Assembly (NCBI RefSeq): GCF_042677945.1
Contig: NZ_JBHUDN010000003.1
Strand: one strand, 5' to 3'
Length of the DNA stretch: 64,000 bases
Source of the DNA: Haloplanus litoreus
GTDB taxonomy: Archaea; Halobacteriota; Halobacteria; Halobacteriales; Haloferacaceae
Within the stretch, counting starts at the first letter, position 1, and each line of letters begins with the position of its first letter. The notes beneath the pieces are model-generated. The model was not told where the DNA came from, searched no databases, and saw nothing but the letters and a program-made list of their open reading frames with translations. The position numbers and the translations under genes are program-made. Shown one piece after another: positions 1-8,304 of this stretch.

Positions 1-321
1 GACGGGGTCGAGACGCTGCAGTTCCTCCGCGGCGAGGGACCGTATCGAGAGACGCCGCGGCCGGATCTCGTTCTGCTGGACCTGAACATGCCCCGGAAGG
101 ACGGTCGAGAGGTCCTCGAAGAGGTCAAAGAGAGTGAAGATCTCAAACGGATCCCGGTGGTCGTCCTGACGAGTTCCGAGGCCGAGGAGGACGTCATCAA
201 GTCCTACGAACGCCACGCGAACGCCTATCTCACCAAACCCGTCGACTTCGACGGCTTCATCGAAGTGGTCGGCACGCTCGAGGAGTTCTGGTTACAGGTC
301 GTCAAACTTCCGCCCGAGTAA
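1..321 (+). CDS. Response regulator receiver protein, 5' end outside window
   Basis: The reading frame is open from base 1 and ends in TAA at 319-321, so the start lies upstream of the window. The visible 106 residues are the C-terminal part of a CheY-like receiver domain: LVLLDLNMP carries the phospho-accepting Asp, VVLTSS supplies the conserved Thr/Ser, and NAYLTKPVD the conserved Lys-Pro. No output domain follows, so it is a single-domain receiver. Its stop overlaps the start of the next gene by one base (TAATG), so the two are co-transcribed; the partner is a receiver-histidine kinase, a pairing common in haloarchaeal light or chemosensory relays. The signal sensed cannot be told. Confidence 0.9.
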   Translation, partial: DGVETLQFLRGEGPYRETPRPDLVLLDLNMPRKDGREVLEEVKESEDLKRIPVVVLTSSEAEEDVIKSYERHANAYLTKPVDFDGFIEVVGTLEEFWLQVVKLPPE

Positions 322-1460
322 TGACGACTGGACCGAACGACGGCCTGAACGTACTTCTCGTCGAGGACAACGAGGGGGACGCACGGCTGATCCGCCACCA
401 CCTCAGATCGGAGACCAGCACCGTCTTCGAACCGCCGGACCTGACACACGTCTCCTCGCTCGCCGCGGCCGTCGAGCGACTCGCCGCGGAGCCGTTCGAC
501 CTCGTCCTCCTCGACCTCGGTCTCGCTGACAGCTACGGCATCGAGACGCTCGAACGCCTGAACGAGCGAATCGACGCCGTGGAGGATATCCAGCCGCTTC
601 CGGTCGTGGTGTTGACCGGGTTGACGGACGACGAGACGGCGCTGCGGGCTATCCAGGAGGGGGCCCAGGACTACCTGCTCAAGGACAAACTCGACGGCGC
701 CCTGCTCGAACGGGCGATTCGCTACGCGATGGAACGACACCGCCAGGAGCAGCGGCTGAAACGCCAGAACGAGCGACTGGAGCGGTTCGCCAGCATCGTC
801 TCCCACGACCTGCGGAACCCACTGAACGTCGCCCAGGGACGGCTCTCCCACGAGGCCGGATCGCGCCAGGGAACGGACGCGTCGATGGAGCACATCGGCG
901 AAGCCATCGACGCCCTCGACCGAATGGAAGGGCTGGTCGACGACTTGCTCGAACTCGCCCGTGACGGCTGGTCGGCCGACGAGATGGAGTCAGTCGACGT
1001 CGGCGACCTGATCCGGTCTGCCTGGGAGAACGTCCCCGCGCCGGCGAGCGAACTCCACGTCGACGTCTCCGGGACCGTCACCGCCGATCCAGGGCGGCTG
1101 ACGCAGTTGTTCGAGAATCTGTTTCGCAACAGCGTGGAGCACGGCTCCACGAGCAGTCGGCACCACCCCGACGACAGCGTGGAGCACGGCTCCACGAACG
1201 ACGCTCCCGGGGTCGTGACGATCACGGTCGGTCGCGTCGCCGACGGTCTCTACGTGGCCGACGACGGTCCGGGGATCCCCGAGGAGAAACGCGAGGAGGC
1301 CTTCGAAGCGGGATACTCGACGAACGAACACGGCACGGGGTTCGGTCTCGACATCGTCCGGGAAATCGTCGACGCCCACGGGTGGGAAATTGCCATCGCC
1401 GAGAGCGCCGATGGCGGCGCGCGATTCGAGATCACCGGGATGGGTCTCCCACCCGCGTGA
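321..1460 (+). CDS. Receiver-domain histidine kinase (hybrid, N-terminal receiver)
   Basis: 379 residues. Residues 1-130 are a receiver domain with phospho-acceptor Asp65 (LVLLDLGLAD) and Lys in YLLKDK. A short coiled segment (about 130-155) leads to a HisKA domain with His162 in SHDLRNPLN, then a HATPase_c domain with DDGPGIP (G1) and GTGFGLDIV (G2). There are no membrane segments, so it acts in the cytoplasm, probably in a relay with the receiver protein that overlaps its start. The N-box is unusual: SVEHGST occurs twice, 15 residues apart (from residue 271), because of a 45-bp in-frame repeat. A second kinase at 47431-49347 carries the same kind of insert. Family identity is secure; the input signal is unknown. 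Confidence 0.93.
   Translation: MTTGPNDGLNVLLVEDNEGDARLIRHHLRSETSTVFEPPDLTHVSSLAAAVERLAAEPFDLVLLDLGLADSYGIETLERLNERIDAVEDIQPLPVVVLTGLTDDETALRAIQEGAQDYLLKDKLDGALLERAIRYAMERHRQEQRLKRQNERLERFASIVSHDLRNPLNVAQGRLSHEAGSRQGTDASMEHIGEAIDALDRMEGLVDDLLELARDGWSADEMESVDVGDLIRSAWENVPAPASELHVDVSGTVTADPGRLTQLFENLFRNSVEHGSTSSRHHPDDSVEHGSTNDAPGVVTITVGRVADGLYVADDGPGIPEEKREEAFEAGYSTNEHGTGFGLDIVREIVDAHGWEIAIAESADGGARFEITGMGLPPA
1131..1196 (+). repeat. 45-bp N-box repeat in histidine kinase, 1.5 copies
   Basis: A 45-bp unit (1131-1175) encodes SVEHGSTSSRHHPDD and is followed by a partial second unit (1176-1196) encoding SVEHGST again. Each core contains a palindrome, GTGGAGC-ACG-GCTCCAC (7-bp arms, 3-nt loop). 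The unit is 36 of 45 bases identical to the repeat in the kinase at 47431-49347. Confidence 0.9.
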
Positions 1461-1553
1461 CGGCCCCGTCGTTCGATCCGACCGCGCCGGCAACCGTCGA
1501 CTGGCCGACATTCGTGGTAACATTTAACATAGGCAGACGCGTAGGTCGCGTCG

Positions 1554-1670
1554 ATGTCGGAAGGGTCGTCGTTCGAATGTGAGTCGTGTAACGAACGTGT
1601 CAGCCCAATCTCCTACCGGGCGACGTGTCCGGACTGTGGCGGCCCCCTGCGCCGAAAGCGCGTGTACTGA
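1554..1670 (+). CDS. Small rubrerythrin-like zinc-ribbon protein (38 aa)
   Basis: A 38-residue ORF with two CxxC knuckles (Cys9/Cys12 and Cys25/Cys28), matching the tiny haloarchaeal zinc-finger proteins often annotated as rubrerythrin-like domain proteins. It presumably binds one zinc through the four Cys; its cellular role is unknown. A TATA-like box (TTTAAC at 1523-1528) lies 27 bp before the ATG, as for a leaderless haloarchaeal transcript. The C-terminus is basic (RRKRVY), unusual in this acidic proteome and possibly nucleic-acid binding. Its small size means automated annotation could miss it. Confidence 0.7.
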   Translation: MSEGSSFECESCNERVSPISYRATCPDCGGPLRRKRVY

Positions 1671-1832
1671 TCGAGACGGCCTCGTCGACTCCCCCCTACG
1701 GTGGGCGTGCTGAACGGCGGACGCGTCCCTTCCACCGCGGGATCAGACCGGACACTATCGCCGGCGATGCGGGATTCGGGAGTCGAGGGAGCCAACGACA
1801 CGTTTTCGTCCACCGGCCCCCAGGAGCGGCCG

Positions 1833-2264
1833 ATGCCGGACGACGGACGCGACGACGCCACCGATCCGACGGCGGTTACCCGAATCGTGGTGACCGTCGA
1901 CGACGTGGTGACCGCTCTCGAGACGAACTGGCGTAGCGACCGCCACACGGTCCTCCGGATCACACCGCCGTTCTCCGGACGGATGCGGGCGCGTCTCCAC
2001 CGCCCGAATCCCGACGACGAGGCGTCGTCGGCCATCCACGTCGACCCGTCGTCGCTCGTCGCCGAGCCACCGGCGTATCCCGCCCCGGACGAGACGGCCG
2101 ACCGTCTTCGGGAGGCCGGTACGTACACGACGGAACGTCACCACGAACGACACACCGCGGCCATCGCGGAGTGGCGAGACGGCGTCCGGGATGCCCTCGT
2201 CGACGCCGTCGCCCTGTCCACGCCGGCGGGACCCCACCGCGTCGACGTGGCGTATCTCGGCTGA
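1833..2264 (+). CDS. Conserved haloarchaeal hypothetical protein
   Basis: 143 residues from the ATG at 1833; the frame extends upstream to 1701, but the upstream part is unlike a protein, and GGAG at 1822-1825 precedes this ATG. It is a soluble acidic protein with no membrane segment and no Cys pair. The N-terminal half (VTVDDVVTALE...VLRITPPFSGRMRARLH) looks like an alpha/beta domain, and the C-terminal half contains a His-rich helix (ERHHERHTAAIAEWRD). I do not recognise a function. It is separated from tfb by a 214-bp structured intergenic region. Confidence 0.6.
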   Translation: MPDDGRDDATDPTAVTRIVVTVDDVVTALETNWRSDRHTVLRITPPFSGRMRARLHRPNPDDEASSAIHVDPSSLVAEPPAYPAPDETADRLREAGTYTTERHHERHTAAIAEWRDGVRDALVDAVALSTPAGPHRVDVAYLG

Positions 2265-2304
2265 CTCTCGCCACCACAACGCATATATATAATGAATCCT
2301 CGTC

Positions 2305-2325
2305 CCGTGTGGGCCACCCACACGG
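2305..2325. promoter_or_regulatory. Perfect 9-bp inverted repeat upstream of tfb
   Basis: CCGTGTGGG, a 3-nt spacer CCA, then CCCACACGG. It lies 40 bp past the stop of the preceding gene and about 60 bp before the likely tfb TATA box. It could be the hairpin terminator of the upstream transcript or a protein-binding operator for tfb. No T-tract follows, so an operator is at least as likely as a terminator. Confidence 0.55.
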
Positions 2326-2384
2326 ACGAAACACCGTGTAGGACCGTTAAAGACCCCGAATTTGGGGATTTCGCTGCCGGAACA

Positions 2385-2394
2385 TTTATAAATA
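2385..2394 (+). promoter_or_regulatory. Probable TATA box of tfb
   Basis: TTTATAAATA is the best TATA match in the intergenic region and would place transcription start near 2417, giving a leader of about 60 nt before the ATG at 2479. A second AT-rich tract (ATATATATAA, 2283-2292) lies farther upstream. Confidence 0.6.
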
Positions 2395-2478
2395 TTGCGG
2401 GCGTACCTCTGGTAAGGGCCCACCCGCCGTTTCGTCTCCTATATTTCCCATCCGGCACGGGGGTATCCGACAGCCACA

Positions 2479-3447
2479 ATGAGCGAAACCACAACATACA
2501 GTACCACGAAAGCGTCCGAGAAAGAACAGGAACGAACCGACGAGCGGACGACGCCCAACTGTCCGGAGTGCAGCGGCAACCTCGTCACCGACGAGGAACA
2601 CGGCGAGACGGTGTGTGCCGACTGTGGGCTGGTAGTGGAAGAAGACGGGATCGACCACGGTCCCGAGTGGCGCGCGTTCAACTCGAGCGAGCGCGACTCC
2701 AAGTCCCGGGTCGGCGCGCCGACGACCCAGATGATGCACGACAAGGGACTGTCGACGAACATCGGCTGGCAGAACAAGGACGCCTACGGCCGATCCCTCT
2801 CCTCGCGCCAGCGGGAGAAGATGCAGCGGCTGCGCACCTGGAACGAGCGCTTCCGCACCCGTGACTCCAAGGAGCGCAACCTCAAGCAGGCCCTCGGCGA
2901 AATCGACCGCATGGCCTCGGCGCTCGGCCTCCCCGAGAACGTCCGGGAGACGGCCAGCGTCATCTACCGACGCGCCCTCGCCGACGACCTGCTCCCCGGC
3001 CGCTCCATCGAGGGCGTCGCGACGGCGGCGCTCTACGCCGCCGCTCGCCAGGCCGGCACCCCACGCTCGCTCGACGAAATCGCCACCGTCTCCCGCGTCG
3101 ACAAGATGGAACTGACGCGGACGTACCGGTACGTCGTCCGCGAACTCAAACTCGAGGTCAAACCGGCCGACCCCGAGCAGTACGTCCCTCGCTTCGCCTC
3201 CGAACTCGGTCTCTCGGAGGAGTCGAGTCGACAGGCTCGCGAACTCCTTCGCTCGTCGCGCGAACGCGGCGTCCACAGCGGCAAGAGCCCGGTCGGCCTC
3301 GCGGCCGCCGCCGTCTACGCCGCCGCCCTCCTCACCAACGAGACGGTGACCCAGAGCGAGGTGAGTGAGGTGGCCAACATCAGCGAGGTCACCATCCGCA
3401 ACCGGTACAAGGAACTCCTCGAAGCCAAGGGCGCAGCGGACGCGTAG
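2479..3447 (+). CDS. tfb: Transcription initiation factor IIB (TFB)
   Basis: 322 residues, normal length for archaeal TFB. It bridges TBP-bound promoter DNA and RNA polymerase. An N-terminal zinc ribbon has Cys28/Cys31/Cys46/Cys49. The B-finger/linker follows (about 60-110, with WRAFNSSER and GAPTT), then two cyclin-fold repeats at about 115-205 and 210-305. The second cyclin fold ends in a helix-turn-helix (SEVSEVANISEVTIRNRYKE) that reads the BRE element. Haloarchaea usually carry several tfb paralogues with different promoter sets; this one could be a general or a specialised copy. The stop is immediately followed by the stop of the convergent gene. Confidence 0.97.
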   Translation: MSETTTYSTTKASEKEQERTDERTTPNCPECSGNLVTDEEHGETVCADCGLVVEEDGIDHGPEWRAFNSSERDSKSRVGAPTTQMMHDKGLSTNIGWQNKDAYGRSLSSRQREKMQRLRTWNERFRTRDSKERNLKQALGEIDRMASALGLPENVRETASVIYRRALADDLLPGRSIEGVATAALYAAARQAGTPRSLDEIATVSRVDKMELTRTYRYVVRELKLEVKPADPEQYVPRFASELGLSEESSRQARELLRSSRERGVHSGKSPVGLAAAAVYAAALLTNETVTQSEVSEVANISEVTIRNRYKELLEAKGAADA

Positions 3448-3999
3448 TCACTGGAATCCCCGGTCCACGCCGTCGCGTTCGACGAGGTCCTCCAACTCCG
3501 CATCGAGAAGTTCCTCCGCCTCGTCGAACGTCTCCGAGAGCGCGTCCAGATCGTCCGGCCGGTCCGACAGGTCGAACGACATCGGCCCGTAGGCCGGACT
3601 GTCGATGGCCTCCATCACGTCCTCGAAGAAGTCGTCGGGTGACGTCGGGGCCTCCGCGTGGACCTTGACCGTCTCCGCAAGCCGCCGGGCTTTCGATTCG
3701 GCCTCCGCTTCGTCCGCCGGAGCCGACTGGACCGCGAAGCGCCGGGAGCGGTCCTCGGTCGGCAGGTGGGGGTCGATGTCGCCGTCGATCTTTCTGGCGA
3801 CTTTCGCGCCGACGCCGCGCACGTCGTAGGGATTTTTCGCGTAGGTCTTCAGGTGGTAGACGCCGACGCCGGGGTGGCCGAGATAGAGGTCTTCGCCGAC
3901 GCCGTCCCGACGTTGCCCGGCGATGGCGCGCCAACCGTCCGGGTCCGCGGTTCCCTCGCTCACGTCGTCGAGGATGTCCTCCCAATCTCTAACCCGCAT
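3448..3999 (-). CDS. Conserved haloarchaeal hypothetical protein
   Basis: 183 acidic residues. The N-terminal part (MRVRDWEDILDDV...GWRAIAGQRRDGVGEDLYLGHPGVGVYHLKTYAKNP) and the segment VGAKVARKIDGDID look like a compact conserved domain; the rest is helical and Glu/Asp rich. No catalytic motif, metal site or membrane segment is recognisable. It is transcribed toward tfb with zero spacing between stops. Function unknown; likely restricted to halophilic archaea. Confidence 0.6.
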   Translation of the reverse strand: MRVRDWEDILDDVSEGTADPDGWRAIAGQRRDGVGEDLYLGHPGVGVYHLKTYAKNPYDVRGVGAKVARKIDGDIDPHLPTEDRSRRFAVQSAPADEAEAESKARRLAETVKVHAEAPTSPDDFFEDVMEAIDSPAYGPMSFDLSDRPDDLDALSETFDEAEELLDAELEDLVERDGVDRGFQ

Positions 4000-4094
4000 A
4001 CGTCGCCGTTGGCGAGCGATTCAGGTGAGTGTATCGGTCGCTCCCGACCCGCGAGACGCCCACATTCATAGGTCACGGGACGCAACCTCGACCA

Positions 4095-4603
4095 ATGCCC
4101 GAAATCGAGATCACGCCCGAACAGGAAGAGCGTCTGCGCGCACTTCAGGAGGACATCGCGCGCGACGTGGTCGGCAAGTACGGTCACGTCCGGCCCCGCG
4201 ACGCCGTCGAGTACCTGCTCGACCGGTACGAGGAGGACGAGGACGCCGACCCCGCCGACGCGTCGGGAACTCAGACGGCGACCGCGGGGGGAGCCTCGGA
4301 CGCGGCGCCGGACGGGGCGGCTGCGTCGTCCGCGGACACCGACGGCGAGGGGGCGACGGCCCGCGTCGTCGCCGGCGAGGGGGGCGACGCCGCCGTCGGC
4401 GACGCGNNNNNNNNGGCGACGCGTCGTCCGGCGGCGACGACGCCATGTTGAACGAGATGATGAGCCTGCTGGACACCCACGACGACAAGTGGGGCGAGTC
4501 GGGCGGTGACGAACGGTACGAGGTGGAACTGCCCGACGGGACGACGGAGCAGGTTCGGACCAAAGACGACGTGAAGGCGCTCCTGTTCAAGCAGTACCGA
4601 TGA
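4095..4603 (+). CDS. Conserved hypothetical protein interrupted by an assembly gap
   Basis: The N-terminal part (from ATG 4095: MPEIEITPEQEERLRALQED...) and the C-terminal part (MLNEMMSLLDTHDDKWGE...DDVKALLFKQYR) lie in different frames on either side of eight Ns at 4407-4414. For one continuous frame the true gap length must be a multiple of three (for example 6 or 9), so the gene is probably intact and the frame break an assembly artefact. The start resembles small haloarchaeal proteins with a helical N-terminal domain followed by a disordered Ala/Asp linker. The last four bases overlap the next gene (ATGA), implying one transcript with it. Function unknown. Confidence 0.65.
4407..4414. other. 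Assembly gap (8 N)
   Basis: Both flanks hold the low-complexity motif GGCGACGCG, so the gap probably sits in a short GC-rich repeat that assembly could not resolve. Confidence 0.95.
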
Positions 4604-5298
4604 CGGGACTCCTCGACGGACTGCGGTCCTGGCTGGGTTCGTTTTTCGGGACCGGGGACGCGTCGGACGACGCGAGCGAGGACCGAACGTCGGAGCGGAC
4701 GGCCGCGGCGCCTTCGACGGTCGAGGGAACCGTCCCGACCGTCGTCCACCGGGACGACCGACCGCTGGAGACGCCGGCCGATCTGGAGCCGTCGCCGCCG
4801 GCGGACGCGGACCGGTCGCATCCGGGCGACGGGACGGAGCGTGACGAGCGAGGGCGCGTCGAGATTCCTGACGCCGAAGACGGTGCCGACGCCGGGAGCG
4901 CGCCCGACGGAGTGTCCATCCCGGACGCCGAATCGGGGGCGGAAACGTCCCCGGAGTCCGTGGCGGGAGACGCGCGACCGGACCGAGCGGACCGCGTGGC
5001 CGTCGCGGACGCCGAACCGCCGACGGGGACCGAGGCGGCCGAAGGCGGGGGCGACGCGGCAGGCGTCGAAGACGCCGACGACGCCCGGACCGGGGGGGTC
5101 GCGTGTTCGGTGTGCGGGACGACGGTCGACGACCCGGACGAAGGCTGCCCACTCTGTGGGTCGACGGACGTGCGACCCACGTCCGCGCCCGCGGACGACG
5201 GCCCGGTCGGGTCGCCACCGCGCCGGACGGTGGTGCCGGTCGCAGACGAGGACGACGAGGCGGTGGACCGTCTCCGCGACGTCCGCGAGGACGAGTGA
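4600..5298 (+). CDS. Hypothetical protein with disordered acidic body and C-terminal zinc ribbon
   Basis: 232 residues. A short amphipathic N-terminus (MTGLLDGLRSWLGSFFGTG) is followed by about 150 residues of Asp/Glu/Ala/Pro-rich sequence, probably disordered, then a zinc-ribbon with CSVCG and CPLCG (near residues 170 and 187). The start overlaps the stop of the previous gene (ATGA), and the Dna2-like gene follows 45 bp later in the same direction, so all three may be co-transcribed. It could be an adaptor for the helicase-nuclease, but that rests on position only. Confidence 0.6.
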   Translation: MTGLLDGLRSWLGSFFGTGDASDDASEDRTSERTAAAPSTVEGTVPTVVHRDDRPLETPADLEPSPPADADRSHPGDGTERDERGRVEIPDAEDGADAGSAPDGVSIPDAESGAETSPESVAGDARPDRADRVAVADAEPPTGTEAAEGGGDAAGVEDADDARTGGVACSVCGTTVDDPDEGCPLCGSTDVRPTSAPADDGPVGSPPRRTVVPVADEDDEAVDRLRDVREDE

Positions 5299-5343
5299 GA
5301 CACACCCACAGGGTTTTTCGCCGCCGACCACCCACCCTCGGGC

Positions 5344-8022
5344 GTGAACCTTCGCGGGACGATCCTGGACGTGGGCGAGGTGCGGACCGTCTCGACGCAG
5401 TACGGCGAGCGCGAACTGGTCGAGACGACGGTCCGTCCCGACGACGTCGGCGGCGGTCGGCAGACGGCGCGTTCGGGTGCCGTCGACCGGTCGGTGACGG
5501 TCACGCTGTGGGGGAAGTGGACCCACACCGCCGACCACGCAGCCGAGGGAATGGACCTCCTCGTCACCGACGCCGAGGAGCGTGAGTCCGGTGGCTACGC
5601 CACGACCGGCGACTCCTACGTCGTTCTCGAACCCGACTTCCTCGTCGACGTGACCGACGTGCGGTCGTGGGTGCAGTGTCCGCGGATGTACTACCTGAAC
5701 AAACTCTCGGGCGTCCCGCTCGCCTACCCCGTGGTCAAAGGGACCATCGTCCACGAGGTGTTCGGCGACCTGTTGCGAGGGCGGGATCTGGACGAGGCCG
5801 TCGCCGACCACGTCGAGGCCGCGGGCCTTGAACTCGGCTTGCTGGGCCGGGAGGCCGAGGAGGTGCGCGACGAGGTGCGGCGGAACGCCGCCGCCATCGA
5901 GGGGTGGCTGGCGCAGGGCACGCTCACGGACGAGGACGAGTGGCGCTCCGAGTACACGCTCATCAGCCCCACCTTCGGCATCAAGGGGCGCGCCGACGCT
6001 CTCCGCCGTGGGATGCCGGTCGAACTGAAGACCGGCAAGAACACGAAGCGGGACCCGCGCTTCCACGACAAGATCCAGGCGGCGACCTACGCCCTCCTCC
6101 TCGGCGAGTCGGGCGATCCGCCGAACACGGGGACCCTGCTGTACACCAAGAACGCCGCCCTGGACAGGAGCGAGGCCAGCGGCGACCTCTCGCCGGCCAA
6201 GGAGTTCTCCGTCGGGCGCGGCTTGCTGGAGTTCGTCGTCCGCACACGTAACGAAATCGCGGCCGCCGAGGCCGAGCGCCGCGTCCCCACGGGCTACGAG
6301 GCCGACGCGAAATGCGAGTGGTGTTTCGAGCAGGACACCTGTATGGTCGTCTCCGGCCGCCTCGACCAGGAGTCGAAGGCCGGTCAGGTCGGCACCGCCA
6401 TCCCCGCCGAGGAACGCGAGTACTTCGAGAACGTCTACCGCGCCATCGAGGACGAACGCCGCGCGGTCCACGCGGAGTACCGAAAACTGTGGGAGCAAAC
6501 CGCCGCGGAGCGCGCCGACGCCGACCGGGCGCTGATCGACCTCGAACCGCTCGGCCGCCGACAGCTCCCCGACGGCGACTGGGAACTCCGGGCGCGCGTC
6601 CCGGACGGCGCCGTCTCCAAACTCCGTGAGGGCGACGTGGCACTCGCCAGTGCGGGCGATCCGATCCACGGCGACGCGGAACTCGGCCGTATCCGGTCGC
6701 TCGGCGACGAGGCCGTCGTCGCCGTGGACGAACCGCTCGACCTGCGGCGTCTCGACGTCTACCCCTCCGAAATTTCCGTCTCCCGGCAGTTGACCGCGCT
6801 CCACGACGCGCTCTTGAAGGGTGATCCGGAGCGCAAGGACGTGCTGTTCGGCCGCCGAGAGCCGACTTTCGACGAGGTGACGGAGACGTTCGTCGACAAC
6901 AACGACGCCCAGAACGCCGCCGTCCAGCAGTCCCTCGGCGCCGAGGACTTCGCGCTCGTCCACGGGCCGCCGGGGACGGGCAAGACCTACACCATCGCCC
7001 GCCTCGTCCGGGCGCTGGTCGACCGGGGCGACCGTGTCCTCCTCTCGGCCTTCACGAACCGCGCCGTCGACAACGCCCTCGAAGCCCTCAGGGATCAGGG
7101 CTTCGAGGACGTGGCTCGCATCGGGACGACGACGGGCGTCCGGGAGGACATGCTGGACGTGCGCCTCGACCGGCGGGGTGAGCCGAACGACCGGGCCGCC
7201 GCGCTCCGAACCGCGCCCGTCGTCGCCGCCACCACCGCCACCTGTGGGTCCCGGGAGCTGCGCGAGCAGGACTTCGACGTGGCCGTCGTCGACGAGGCGT
7301 CACAGTTGACGGAACCGGGGACGCTCGCGGCCGTCAACCTCGCGGACCGGTTCGTCCTCGTCGGCGACCACCAGCAGCTGCCGCCGGTCGTCCAGTCCGG
7401 CGACGAACGACTCGCCACGTCATTGTTCGAACGCCTCCACGACGAACATCCCGACGCGGCGGTCATGCTCGACAGACAGTACCGCATGAGTCAGCGCATC
7501 CAGGCTTTCGCCTCCACGGAGTTCTACGACGGCGCGCTCCGCCCCGCCACCCCCGAGGTGGCGGGCGGGTCGCTCGGCGACTTGCCCGGCGTCGATGATG
7601 GGACGCTCGACCCGGACCTCCGACGGGGCGTCCGCTTCGTGGACCCCGACGGTCACCGCGAGGGCAACGCCAACTCCATCGAGGCCGACCGGGTGGCCGA
7701 AGTGGTCGAGGAGTACCTCGACGCCGGCGTCGACCCCGACGACGTCGTCGTGATCGCCCCCTTCCGCGCGCAGGTGGCCGAGATCTCCCGGCGCGTGGAC
7801 GTCGCCGTCGACACCGTCGACCGCTTTCAGGGGTCGAGCGCCGAGGTGGTCGTCGTCTCCTTCGTCGCCACCGAGGCTCTGGACGGTCCCATCTTCGAGG
7901 ACACCCGCCGGGTCAACGTCGCGCTGACGCGGGCGAAGAAGGCGCTCGTCCTCGTCGGTGACGCCGACGCCCTCGGCTCGGAGCCCTTCTACGCCCGGAT
8001 GCTGGACTGGGCGCGGCGGTAG
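5344..8022 (+). CDS. Dna2-like helicase-nuclease
   Basis: 892 residues from a GTG start at 5344. The order is an N-terminal OB-like segment (1-100), a Cas4/RecB-type nuclease, and a superfamily 1 helicase. The nuclease has GRAD (215-218), ELKTGK (227-232) and QAATY; its four iron-sulphur Cys are 112 (QCPRMYY), 324, 327 and 333 (CEWCFEQDTC). The helicase has GPPGTGKT (541-548), DEAS, GDHQQLPPV, LDRQYRM and VDRFQGSSAEVVVVS. This is the eukaryotic/archaeal Dna2 arrangement, which cuts and unwinds flaps and resected ends in replication and repair. All key residues are present. It follows the zinc-ribbon gene at 45 bp. Confidence 0.92.
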   Translation: MNLRGTILDVGEVRTVSTQYGERELVETTVRPDDVGGGRQTARSGAVDRSVTVTLWGKWTHTADHAAEGMDLLVTDAEERESGGYATTGDSYVVLEPDFLVDVTDVRSWVQCPRMYYLNKLSGVPLAYPVVKGTIVHEVFGDLLRGRDLDEAVADHVEAAGLELGLLGREAEEVRDEVRRNAAAIEGWLAQGTLTDEDEWRSEYTLISPTFGIKGRADALRRGMPVELKTGKNTKRDPRFHDKIQAATYALLLGESGDPPNTGTLLYTKNAALDRSEASGDLSPAKEFSVGRGLLEFVVRTRNEIAAAEAERRVPTGYEADAKCEWCFEQDTCMVVSGRLDQESKAGQVGTAIPAEEREYFENVYRAIEDERRAVHAEYRKLWEQTAAERADADRALIDLEPLGRRQLPDGDWELRARVPDGAVSKLREGDVALASAGDPIHGDAELGRIRSLGDEAVVAVDEPLDLRRLDVYPSEISVSRQLTALHDALLKGDPERKDVLFGRREPTFDEVTETFVDNNDAQNAAVQQSLGAEDFALVHGPPGTGKTYTIARLVRALVDRGDRVLLSAFTNRAVDNALEALRDQGFEDVARIGTTTGVREDMLDVRLDRRGEPNDRAAALRTAPVVAATTATCGSRELREQDFDVAVVDEASQLTEPGTLAAVNLADRFVLVGDHQQLPPVVQSGDERLATSLFERLHDEHPDAAVMLDRQYRMSQRIQAFASTEFYDGALRPATPEVAGGSLGDLPGVDDGTLDPDLRRGVRFVDPDGHREGNANSIEADRVAEVVEEYLDAGVDPDDVVVIAPFRAQVAEISRRVDVAVDTVDRFQGSSAEVVVVSFVATEALDGPIFEDTRRVNVALTRAKKALVLVGDADALGSEPFYARMLDWARR

Positions 8023-8100
8023 GCGGGACGACGGGCCACGTCGCGGTAGGAGTCAGCGAACATCCGGCCCTCACACTGCGCCGCTCGGTCGACGGTCCCC

Positions 8101-8250
8101 GCGGCTAAGTGCCGACGTTCGGGGGGACAGTCGTTCGAGCGTCCCCACGCCTTCGCGCCCGCAGTGCTGGAACTCGCCTCGGAGCGGTTCTCGGTCCCCG
8201 AAGCGAACCCGAAGGTGGTGTTCGCCGAGCGCGCGGTGGGTGGTCACAGC
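8101..8250 (+). pseudogene. Possible decayed gene fragment
   Basis: The 282-bp space between dna2-like and lhr holds no intact gene. One stretch, in the frame of base 8101, reads like real protein (GQSFERPHAFAPAVLELAS, then RFSVPEANPKVVFAERAVGG) but has no plausible start and ends in unrelated sequence. I cannot name the parent family. It may be a chance open frame in GC-rich DNA. Confidence 0.25.
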
Positions 8251-8304
8251 AGCCGACGGCCGCCGTGGCAGCCGCCGTCGTCTCCAGGGCGTCGCGAGAA
8301 ACGC

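Noticed and set aside
4111..6963. Minus-strand open frame of 950 codons
   Set aside because: It is antisense to three plus-strand genes including the Dna2-like gene and passes through the N-gap; composition is the mirror of codon bias.
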